From Candidatus Saccharimonadota bacterium (GTDB lineage: Bacteria; Patescibacteriota; Saccharimonadia; Saccharimonadales; Saccharimonadaceae), in contig JAGQND010000056.1 of NCBI GenBank assembly GCA_020428265.1, forward strand, positions 1-5,009: a stretch of DNA of 5,009 bases, in the 5' to 3' direction. The notes beneath the pieces are model-generated. The model was not told where the DNA came from. It worked only from the letters and a program-made list of their open reading frames with translations, and did not search any database. Both the position numbers and the translations under genes were made by a program. Position 1 is the stretch's first letter, and each line of letters starts with the position of its first letter. Shown piece by piece: positions 1 through 5,005 of this stretch.

Positions 1-14
1 AGCGTTTCTAGTAG

Positions 15-21
15 AAGGGGA
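15..21 (+). promoter_or_regulatory. Shine-Dalgarno site for the secreted small protein
   Basis: AAGGGGA lies 8 bases before a GTG codon at position 30. An in-frame TAA (27-29) directly precedes that GTG, so no earlier start is possible. The next in-frame ATG (residue 15) would remove the lysine-rich start of the signal peptide. The ribosome site therefore decides for the GTG. The promoter lies outside the window. Confidence 0.7.
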
Positions 22-29
22 CTCTCTAA

Positions 30-353
30 GTGAGTCTTAAAAAGAAGGCCACGTCCGCCATCGCAAGTGCAATGGTTCTCGGAAGTTTGTTTGCAGCTCC
101 TGCCGCAAATGCTTCCGGCAACCCCAGTAAGCTGGATCAGGGGGACCTGACTCAAGCTTGCCAGATGCAATATGGACCATACCATTTTGCAAATCTGTTT
201 GGCACTACGGCTTACTCGTGGAAGTGCGTAGTTGTAGGTAGCACATCCAAGTGGGATATCAACGTCAACAACTACTGCATGACCATCTGGAGTGTATGGG
301 CAATTGCCACCAACCCGAACGACCCGAACTCCTGGAAGTGTCAGGGCTACTAG
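30..353 (+). CDS. Small secreted protein with two Cys/Trp repeats
   Basis: A 107-residue exported protein of unknown function. Residues 1-28 form a classical Sec signal peptide: a positively charged start (MSLKKK), a hydrophobic core (about 10-23) and an Ala-Asn-Ala signal peptidase I site, with cleavage predicted after A28. The mature part is about 79 residues and seems built from two copies of one unit. Copy A (about 38-66) and copy B (about 77-104) each have a Cys near the start (C44, C83) and end in SWKC (63-66 and 101-104). The Cys-to-Cys spacing is nearly equal (22 and 21). Four cysteines suggest two disulfides, one per repeat, in an extracytoplasmic fold rich in aromatics. I recall similar small secreted proteins with AYxWxC and DPxSWxC motifs from Actinobacteria and Saccharibacteria, but know no established function. 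The start is GTG with a good Shine-Dalgarno, and a strong terminator follows, so it is probably the last or only gene of its transcript. Confidence 0.85.
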   Translation: MSLKKKATSAIASAMVLGSLFAAPAANASGNPSKLDQGDLTQACQMQYGPYHFANLFGTTAYSWKCVVVGSTSKWDINVNNYCMTIWSVWAIATNPNDPNSWKCQGY

Positions 354-359
354 GAGCAC

Positions 360-395
360 ACACCTTGGCCGCCTAGCGGCGGCCAAGGTGTTCTT
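360..395 (+). terminator. Rho-independent terminator of the secreted protein gene
   Basis: A perfect 13-bp GC-rich stem (361-373 with 378-390, arm CACCTTGGCCGCC) closes a TAGC loop. A further A-T pair (360/391) makes it 14 bp. TTCTT follows on the + strand. It begins 7 bases after the stop codon. The upstream flank is not A-rich, so termination should be mainly rightward. Confidence 0.88.
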
Positions 396-426
396 AATTC
401 ACACTCTGCTTTCAAAATTAAATTCT

Positions 427-459
427 AAAAAACTCAAAAGTCACCCATATGGTGACTTT
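427..459 (-). terminator. Terminator of the tRNA-Cys / phosphatase transcript
   Basis: On the minus strand a 9-bp stem (AAAGTCACC, 459-451, pairing with 445-437) with a 5-base loop is followed by TGAG and then six T (432-427). It lies about 20 bases past the 3' end of the tRNA and would end both its transcript and any read-through from the phosphatase gene. Confidence 0.75.
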
Positions 460-478
460 ATTTATACTAAATCTAATA

Positions 479-552
479 TGGAGGCGCGTATGGGAGTCGA
501 ACCCATTTAAAAGGTTTTGCAGACCTCTACGTAACCGTTCCGTCAACGCGCC
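479..552 (-). tRNA. trnC: tRNA-Cys (anticodon GCA)
   Basis: A 74-base tRNA with all arms visible. The acceptor stem GGCGCGT (552-546) pairs with ACGCGCC (489-483). The anticodon stem GAGGT/ACCTT (527-523 with 515-511, one G-T pair) encloses the loop CTGCAAA, which places anticodon GCA at 520-518. The T arm is ATGGG, TTCGACT, CCCAT. The discriminator is U (complement of 482), the classic cysteine identity base, and the 3' CCA is encoded (481-479). The layout matches my recollection of E. coli tRNA-Cys arm by arm. It lies 29 bases after the stop of the phosphatase gene on the same strand, with its own promoter in that gap and a terminator beyond it. Confidence 0.97.
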
Positions 553-561
553 AGTCCCTTA

Positions 562-591
562 ATTATATCAGTTTTTGCAGATTATTTTAAA
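562..591 (-). promoter_or_regulatory. Promoter of tRNA-Cys
   Basis: On the minus strand an extended -10 element, TGATATAAT (570-562), lies just before the tRNA. A weak -35 (TTTAAA, 591-586) sits 18 bases upstream, inside the last codons and stop of the phosphatase gene. Transcription should start near 555, two or three bases before the mature tRNA 5' end, so RNase P would have very little leader to remove. Confidence 0.7.
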
Positions 592-1418
592 CTTGCCAAC
601 ACTGCAGTTATGTCATCGCGCTTGGACCTAAAATGCTCGGTATCAAGACTACGTTCGTATGCGGCGCGCACTAGCCCGCCCACAGCCTCGCCAGCTAGTA
701 CTACATACTCAATTTCTTCGGTAGTAAGATTATCGTGTACACCGTCGGTAGTCAGCAGCCACTTTTGGCCTGGCTGCACATCGTGCGTACTCACACGTGG
801 TCGCGGTGGATGATCGCGACGACCCAATACTTGCGTCACAACATTGCGGTGTTTGTACAGGTACATCATGCGATCGCTTAGGCCGTTATATTGCACTACG
901 TTGGCCAATATCTCTTGCGCCAACATAGCACCGGCACTGTCACTCGGGGCATAATTCGCTCCGTGATCAAGCGTTTTTTGGTCCAAATAAGCACCCGACA
1001 AACGATAAGCGCGGCTATCGCCCGCATGCGCAATTGCTATGTACGGCTGACCACTTGGTGTTTCATAAAACTTAGCCACAACAGCCGTAGTTTCGCCGTT
1101 TAGACCCTGTTCCAATATAGATTCGTGAGCCGCCATAAGTGCCGATTTAACAGCATGCTTGCCTAAGTCATAAGGCTGTCTAAAACTCTCACTACTCAAA
1201 TAATCCTCGGCCGTACTAGCTGCTATGCGCGCCGCCTCTGCAGAGTTTTTAATACTACCTACGCCATCAAAAATACCAAAAGACCGTGACTTGGCATCTA
1301 TAAAATAAGCATCGGCATTAGTATCTGTAGTTTTGCCAATTGTAGCGGCGTCAAAATCTAAATAATCTGTTTCATCATGTTCAACAGGAATATTTAGTCG
1401 TGCGTGACGGCTTTCCAT
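582..1418 (-). CDS. PP2C-family (PPM) protein Ser/Thr phosphatase
   Basis: A 278-residue stand-alone, metal-dependent PP2C phosphatase that hydrolyses phosphoserine and phosphothreonine on proteins. The family motifs appear in order: TNADAYFID (D36, motif 1), FGIFDGVGS (D51-G52, metal binding), GETTAVV (108-114), HAGDSRAYRL (GDSR at 133-136), LLTTDGVHD (D225, metal binding) and RDDIT (267-271, D268 the likely metal ligand). All key acidic residues are present. The usual DGxGG is DGVGS here. There is no signal peptide or membrane segment, so it is cytosolic. Bacterial relatives such as PstP usually act against Hanks-type kinases, but no kinase gene lies in this window and the target is unknown. 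The ATG at 1418 is chosen because a consensus promoter ends 7 bases before it; there is no Shine-Dalgarno, so the mRNA is predicted to be leaderless. tRNA-Cys follows directly downstream. Confidence 0.92.
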   Translation of the reverse strand: MESRHARLNIPVEHDETDYLDFDAATIGKTTDTNADAYFIDAKSRSFGIFDGVGSIKNSAEAARIAASTAEDYLSSESFRQPYDLGKHAVKSALMAAHESILEQGLNGETTAVVAKFYETPSGQPYIAIAHAGDSRAYRLSGAYLDQKTLDHGANYAPSDSAGAMLAQEILANVVQYNGLSDRMMYLYKHRNVVTQVLGRRDHPPRPRVSTHDVQPGQKWLLTTDGVHDNLTTEEIEYVVLAGEAVGGLVRAAYERSLDTEHFRSKRDDITAVLASLK

Positions 1419-1425
1419 AATTTCT

Positions 1426-1454
1426 ATTATACACTATTTTGCAATAAAATGCAA
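1426..1454 (-). promoter_or_regulatory. Promoter of the PP2C gene (leaderless)
   Basis: Reading the minus strand: TTGCAT (1454-1449), 17 bases, TATAAT (1431-1426). Only 7 bases separate the -10 from the A of the ATG, so transcription should start at or next to the start codon. The spacer holds TTGCAAAA, a second copy of the TTGCA word. On the + strand this appears as TGCAATA repeated at a 10-base period (1440-1446 and 1450-1456), a possible one-helical-turn binding site. Confidence 0.75.
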
Positions 1455-1491
1455 TATACACAAGCTAAATGCCTGCTCAATATAAATATAC

Positions 1492-1520
1492 TTTACATTG
1501 TATAGCAATACGACTATACT
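1492..1520 (+). promoter_or_regulatory. Promoter of the FMN reductase gene
   Basis: TTTACA (1492-1497), a 17-base spacer and TATACT (1515-1520) form a near-consensus sigma-70-type promoter. The predicted start near 1527 gives a leader of about 23 bases that contains a full Shine-Dalgarno. This differs from the leaderless layout of the divergent phosphatase promoter about 40 bases away. Confidence 0.75.
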
Positions 1521-1539
1521 TAAATACGAACTATAAAAC

Positions 1540-1546
1540 AGGAGGT
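1540..1546 (+). promoter_or_regulatory. Shine-Dalgarno of the FMN reductase gene
   Basis: AGGAGGT is a full anti-16S match, with GGAGG 4 bases before the ATG at 1550. It decides the start against an in-frame ATG at 1469, which lies upstream of the promoter and would add 27 residues unlike the family's N-terminus. Confidence 0.85.
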
Positions 1547-1549
1547 AAA

Positions 1550-2122
1550 ATGACAAAAATAGCTATAATAACAGGCAGTTCTCGCACCGGACGAGTAACT
1601 GACCGCGTATCAAAATGGGTAGCAAATAACGCCAAGCAATTCGCCGACGCTACCATACTAGACCTACAGGACTACCCTATACCGTTTCTAGACGAAGCAG
1701 TAAGTCCTAGGTTTAACCCAAACCGCACACCAGACGAGGCAACAGCTAAGTGGCTAAAAGACCTAGCCGACTACGACGCCTATGTAATAGTCACCCCAGA
1801 GTACAATCGCTCTATGCCGGGCGTGCTCAAAAACGCCGTCGACGTGATTGGACACGAGCTCGACGATAAGCCGGTAGCTCTCATTGGCCACGGCAGCACC
1901 GGTGGCGCGCAAGCCGTAGCTACACTTCGCCTGGCGCTTCCGGGTATCGGCGCAGTCGCCCTGCCGCAAGCGGTATTTCTTACCCAGCCAGTAGCCGATA
2001 TCATAGACGAAGACGGCAACCTAAGTGACGAGCTAAAAAAGCAAACATTTGGACCAGAAACAAACCTAGAGATGCAACTGCAAACACTCGTACGCTACGC
2101 AAAAGCACTCAAAAATCTATAG
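1550..2122 (+). CDS. NADPH-dependent FMN reductase family flavoprotein
   Basis: A 190-residue cytosolic flavodoxin-fold oxidoreductase of the NADPH-dependent FMN reductase family, which includes SsuE, ChrR/YieF and azoreductase-type enzymes. They bind FMN and use NAD(P)H to reduce flavin, quinones, azo dyes or chromate. Residues 4-15 contain the first beta strand and the phosphate-binding loop (IAIITGSSRTGR). The family signature TPEYNRSMPGVLKNAVD lies at 82-98. A glycine-rich stretch GHGSTGG (113-119) continues into AVATLRLAL, also typical of the family. Length is normal. The exact substrate cannot be told from sequence; a quinone or flavin reductase role in redox protection is the most cautious reading. 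It is transcribed alone from its own promoter and ends one base from the convergent gene's stop codon, so its terminator must lie inside that gene. Confidence 0.9.
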   Translation: MTKIAIITGSSRTGRVTDRVSKWVANNAKQFADATILDLQDYPIPFLDEAVSPRFNPNRTPDEATAKWLKDLADYDAYVIVTPEYNRSMPGVLKNAVDVIGHELDDKPVALIGHGSTGGAQAVATLRLALPGIGAVALPQAVFLTQPVADIIDEDGNLSDELKKQTFGPETNLEMQLQTLVRYAKALKNL

Positions 2123-2123
2123 T

Positions 2124-2699
2124 CTAAGCTTTGGGCTGTACAGCCAAAATCTTCTTGGCAAGTTTAACCGTCTCGCTCAGCGAGACGGCTTCATTTTGGT
2201 GGCCACGGACAATACTTAGTTTCACCCAACGGCGGCCATCTAGCACATTTAGCTGGCTATTTGCTGTCACGTAGTAGGCTTCCTGCCCTACGCCGTCTAC
2301 ATTTTCTACCTCGTTATTAGCGCGGTACGCAGCAAAGTCATTGCTATTTTGCAGCAATCCAGCATCGCGCACAGCCGAGCGCACCGACATAGTTATCAGC
2401 TTTTTAGCCTCATCGTCTTTATTATCATCGGCGTAATTACAGCCACTTATCACAGTATCTTTGTCAGGCATTAGCTTTTTATTCTCAATATTCGTCACTT
2501 TGTCACCCAACACATCCATAGCAACTTCTGGCGTTAACACATCGCAGGCAACGGTAGGCTGGTAAGTGTAGTGCGGCGTATTGTCGTACACAAAAAGCGC
2601 CACCAAAAACACAACTACTACGCTCACAAACGCGCCCTGTGCCACGCGTGATTTGTTCTTTACTATGAATTCTCGAATCTCAGTTAGATATTTCTGCAT
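2124..2699 (-). CDS. Membrane-anchored protein with DUF3558-like outer domain
   Basis: A 191-residue protein with a short basic cytosolic N-terminus (1-20), one hydrophobic anchor (about 21-38, rich in Val) and an outer domain (39-191). There is no lipobox Cys and no clear signal peptidase site, so it should stay as a signal-anchored protein with its C-terminus outside. The outer domain starts with ACDVLTPEVAMDVLG (51-65), contains SGCNY (85-89), then GVGQEAYYV (136-144) and a strand-rich LDGRRWVKLSI (153-163). This order (Cys-x-Leu-x-x-x-x-Ala...Leu-Gly, then Gly-Cys, then a final beta hairpin) recalls DUF3558-type lipoproteins and related outer sensor domains of Actinobacteria. I infer this from pattern only. 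C52 and C87 could form a disulfide. The function is unknown. The gene lies 42 bases after the M16 peptidase stop on the same strand and may be partly co-transcribed, but has its own promoter next to the ATG and no Shine-Dalgarno. Confidence 0.8.
   Translation of the reverse strand: MQKYLTEIREFIVKNKSRVAQGAFVSVVVVFLVALFVYDNTPHYTYQPTVACDVLTPEVAMDVLGDKVTNIENKKLMPDKDTVISGCNYADDNKDDEAKKLITMSVRSAVRDAGLLQNSNDFAAYRANNEVENVDGVGQEAYYVTANSQLNVLDGRRWVKLSIVRGHQNEAVSLSETVKLAKKILAVQPKA
2168..2197 (+). terminator. Probable terminator hairpin inside the opposing gene
   Basis: CCGTCTCGC (2168-2176), loop TCA, GCGAGACGG (2180-2188) form a perfect 9-bp GC-rich stem, followed on the + strand by CTTCATTTT. It lies 46 bases past the FMN reductase stop and within the last codons of the convergent anchored-protein gene, where it encodes part of AVSLSETVK. 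It is the best candidate to end the rightward transcript. The T tract is imperfect. In the leftward direction only TTAAACTT follows, so it is less convincing there. Confidence 0.5.
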
Positions 2700-2705
2700 A
2701 CCCTA

Positions 2706-2714
2706 AGTATAGCA
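2706..2714 (-). promoter_or_regulatory. Extended -10 promoter of the anchored-protein gene
   Basis: TGCTATACT (2714-2706, minus strand) is an extended -10 element ending 6 bases before the ATG. No good -35 is seen at the usual distance. Transcription would start at or next to the start codon, giving a leaderless mRNA. It sits in the 42-base gap after the M16 gene. Confidence 0.6.
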
Positions 2715-2741
2715 AATGTCTTTTGCGGCCACCTAAGGCGC

Positions 2742-4028
2742 TTAAGCAATTTCGTGCAAGTCTATCAATTTATCAGCCGGACCTACAGCTTCTACGGTAC
2801 CAGTAACATGTATAAATTCCGGAGAAAGTGATGCCAAATCTACAATTTCATCTATAGCTTCACGTATATCTTCAGGCTCTGTTTCTTTTATCTGCTCATA
2901 GTCATCGGCAATTTCACGTATAGCATAGTAGCCGTTCAGTGCGTCGAGCACACGCAGCGAACGCGCTCCAATCATAGGAACCTGGCGAGCTAGCGAATAT
3001 TTTTCTACGGCAATTTGACCCCTCAAGTCAATATCTTTATATGACTCGCTACCCATCAAAAATGTCTCACGCATTATACGTATTGCCTTCTCTACGTGTT
3101 TGTCGTCTACACTAGTGCTCGCTACGTAACCCCAAGCATTGGGGTGATTGCTATCATCTGCGCTCAGACTCGCACCGTACGATATACCACGTTTGGTACG
3201 CAAGTCATTAAACAAATTCTCGGTCATAGCTTGCTCGGCCAGCCTATACACCAGCCTGTCGGCATTGTACTTTCTGCGAAACTCAGCCGTCATCGGGAAC
3301 CCTACACTCACATTTGCACTGTACGAGTTGTCATCTATAGTGCCAGTGCGGCGGCCACCGCGCGCAATTCTAGGTTTACGCGGTTCTTTTAGTTTACTGG
3401 TATTATCACTATCGGTATCAAAATACCTTTCGGCCACACCTACTACTTCGTCGAGCGTAGCTGCACCCGCTACAACTAGCGACATTCGCCCTATTTTATA
3501 GCAACGTTCAAAAATATCATGCATTTGATCGGCTGTGAAATCAAGCTTGCCATGATGACCGCCTATGTCGCGACCATACGGCAAGCCAAACATGCTGTAC
3601 CATAGAGCCATTTCATGCATGGCATCGGTGTTGTCCCAGCCTTCGGCTATCTCACGACGTATCGCCTTCATTTCGTGGTCAAACTTTTTGACCGGGAACT
3701 GCGGATACTGCAAAACCTCACTCAAATACACCAAAGATGGCTCTATATCTATACCGCTACCATCGTAAACAGTACTCGTATAGTTAGTATGCGCGTTAAT
3801 ATCTACACCGTGCAGTTTTGTATACCTCACCATTGCAGTGTCTGTTTTAAACTTTTTGGTCTGCAAAAACACCGAGTGTTCAAACACATGAGCCACGCCC
3901 TCTTCACCGGGAGCCTCATGTACACTTCCATACGGTACATGTACATTTATTTCATTTACAAGCGCGCCGTCAATGTGGTCTACGTATATAGACATGCCAT
4001 TTTGCAATTTGGCTTTTTCGACGGTCAT
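2742..4028 (-). CDS. M16 family zinc metallopeptidase
   Basis: A 428-residue single-chain M16B (processing peptidase-like) zinc protease. The inverted zinc motif HVFEH (H47, E50, H51) is intact within EEGVAHVFEHSVF. The downstream zinc ligand is most likely E126 in AIRREIAEG, with E119 seven residues before it as the second acidic residue, as in pitrilysin. The N-terminal catalytic domain covers about 1-200. The C-terminal M16 domain (about 235-420) carries LRTKRGISYGASL, whose R277 and Y284 match the Arg/Tyr pair that holds the substrate in family members. Length fits the M16B class, members of which commonly work as homodimers or as pairs with a second subunit. No second M16 gene is adjacent here. 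No signal peptide or membrane segment is visible, so it is probably cytosolic and degrades peptides or processes proteins; substrates are unknown. The ATG lies 8 bases after a consensus -10, with no Shine-Dalgarno. Confidence 0.93.
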   Translation of the reverse strand: MTVEKAKLQNGMSIYVDHIDGALVNEINVHVPYGSVHEAPGEEGVAHVFEHSVFLQTKKFKTDTAMVRYTKLHGVDINAHTNYTSTVYDGSGIDIEPSLVYLSEVLQYPQFPVKKFDHEMKAIRREIAEGWDNTDAMHEMALWYSMFGLPYGRDIGGHHGKLDFTADQMHDIFERCYKIGRMSLVVAGAATLDEVVGVAERYFDTDSDNTSKLKEPRKPRIARGGRRTGTIDDNSYSANVSVGFPMTAEFRRKYNADRLVYRLAEQAMTENLFNDLRTKRGISYGASLSADDSNHPNAWGYVASTSVDDKHVEKAIRIMRETFLMGSESYKDIDLRGQIAVEKYSLARQVPMIGARSLRVLDALNGYYAIREIADDYEQIKETEPEDIREAIDEIVDLASLSPEFIHVTGTVEAVGPADKLIDLHEIA

Positions 4029-4036
4029 TATTACGT

Positions 4037-4065
4037 ATTATATCACACTTTACTGCAAAATGCAA
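4037..4065 (-). promoter_or_regulatory. Promoter of the M16 peptidase gene (leaderless)
   Basis: Minus strand: TTGCAT (4065-4060), 17 bases, TATAAT (4042-4037), with a TGA directly before the -10 that makes it an extended -10. The -10 ends 8 bases before the ATG, so the leader is predicted to be 0 to 2 bases. Both hexamers and the spacing are identical to the PP2C promoter, and the spacer again repeats a TTTGCA word. It lies back to back with the CDF promoter. Confidence 0.78.
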
Positions 4066-4080
4066 TTGGAACATGTCTAT

Positions 4081-4108
4081 TTAACTTTTCACCAAAACAT
4101 TATATAGT
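4081..4108 (+). promoter_or_regulatory. Promoter of the CDF exporter gene (leaderless)
   Basis: TTAACT (4081-4086), 16 bases, TATAGT (4103-4108). The -10 ends 6 bases before the ATG and no Shine-Dalgarno is present, so a leaderless mRNA is predicted. Overlapping alternatives TATATA (4101) and TAGTAT (4105) blur the exact hexamer. The -35 lies about 15 bases from that of the divergent M16 promoter, so one regulator bound between them could affect both genes. Confidence 0.6.
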
Positions 4109-4114
4109 ATAGCC

Positions 4115-5005
4115 ATGGGTCACAATCACGACCATTCCCACGGGAGCGGTCACCTTGGATTAGGCCTAGTTCTTAACTCGGCCTACACTGTAATCGAGTT
4201 CGTCGCTGGCGCACTCACCGGTAGCGTGGCACTCATGTCCGACGCTGCGCACAACCTTACCGACGTGCTCACCCTAGGTACTTCTTACTGGGCCGACAAA
4301 ATCGCCCGCAAGAACCCCACCGAGCGCAAAACGTACGGTTATGGGCGTGCAACTATTATTGCTGCACTAGCCAACGCCTCCGTTATGATAGCGGTTTCGG
4401 CGGCTATCATCGTAGGCGCTGTCATGCGCATGCTCAACCCCGAGCCAGTCGAAGGCGGCACTGTAGCTCTTGTAGCACTCGGTGGCATAGCAGTCAACGG
4501 CTTCATAGCCTACTTGCTGTCGCGCAGAAAGCAAGACCTCAACATCAAGAGTGCCTATATCGACATGCTGTTTGACACTGTGTCGTCAGTTGGTGCTGTT
4601 GTGTCCGGCGTGGTGATTTACTTCACGCACGTGTACTGGATAGATAGCGCCGTGGGTATAGCTATAGCATGTTTGCTGGCCTACAACGCAGTCAAAATCC
4701 TACTCGAAGCAGGACACATACTGTACGACGGCACACCAAGCGACGTTGATTTCCAGAAAGTCAAACGAGCCATAATGTCTGTAGATCACGTGCTAAACGT
4801 CCACGATCTACACATTCGTTCGATTCGTTCTGGGTACAACTCGCTGAGTTGCCACGTGGTAGTGCCGGATTCGCTATCGCTACCACAAGCTAACGACATT
4901 CGCAAATCCGTGAGCGACCTGCTCGAATCATCGTGCAGCATTCAGCACTCCACCATCCAGACCGAGCCCACAGTGTGCACGGTCTCGCACCTCCCCCGTC
5001 ACTAG
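4115..5005 (+). CDS. Cation diffusion facilitator (CDF) metal/proton antiporter
   Basis: A 296-residue inner-membrane exporter of divalent metal ions, driven by proton exchange, of the CzcD/ZitB type. The N-terminus is a His-rich tail (HNHDHSHGSGH, 3-13). Six hydrophobic helices follow at about 14-34, 36-58, 82-104, 116-136, 148-171 and 174-196, then a cytosolic C-terminal domain (about 205-296). Helix 2 has SVALMSDAAHNLTD with H46-xxx-D50, the standard metal-site half. Helix 5 has YIDMLFD, giving D150-xxx-D154 where zinc-specific members have H-xxx-D. The C-terminal domain keeps VHDLHI (H230, H233), SCHVVV (H247) and IQHSTIQTE (H278), typical of the dimerising metal-sensing fold, but the usual Trp after HDLHI is Arg (R235). 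Zinc, cadmium or cobalt efflux is likely; specificity is uncertain because of the helix 5 change. The gene is full length and ends 4 bases before the window edge. It is divergent from the M16 gene. Confidence 0.93.
   Translation: MGHNHDHSHGSGHLGLGLVLNSAYTVIEFVAGALTGSVALMSDAAHNLTDVLTLGTSYWADKIARKNPTERKTYGYGRATIIAALANASVMIAVSAAIIVGAVMRMLNPEPVEGGTVALVALGGIAVNGFIAYLLSRRKQDLNIKSAYIDMLFDTVSSVGAVVSGVVIYFTHVYWIDSAVGIAIACLLAYNAVKILLEAGHILYDGTPSDVDFQKVKRAIMSVDHVLNVHDLHIRSIRSGYNSLSCHVVVPDSLSLPQANDIRKSVSDLLESSCSIQHSTIQTEPTVCTVSHLPRH

Noticed and set aside
292..510. Open frame of 72 codons overlapping the secreted protein, two terminators and part of tRNA-Cys
   Set aside because: It crosses two terminators and a tRNA gene, and has no ribosome site or recognisable protein pattern.
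1469..1549. Upstream ATG that would extend the FMN reductase by 27 residues
   Set aside because: It lies upstream of the TTTACA/TATACT promoter and has no ribosome site, while AGGAGGT sits just before the ATG at 1550, where the family's usual N-terminus begins.
2134..2145. Palindrome GGCTGTACAGCC near the end of the anchored-protein gene, considered as a leftward terminator
   Set aside because: Only a 4-bp stem is possible with a 4-base loop, and no T run follows on the minus strand.
3615..4112. Open frame of 165 codons on the + strand, opposite the start of the M16 gene
   Set aside because: It is antisense to a gene with clear catalytic motifs, crosses two promoters, and its translation is low-complexity and unlike a real protein.
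4806..4832. Short repeat ATTCGTTC in the CDF gene encoding IRS-IRS
   Set aside because: Two copies only, in frame and at a conserved family position; codon reuse explains it.
4854..4885. Inverted repeat (GTGGTAG / CTACCAC) in the CDF gene
   Set aside because: The arms are 7 bp with a long loop, it lies well inside coding sequence, and no T run follows; it is probably chance.
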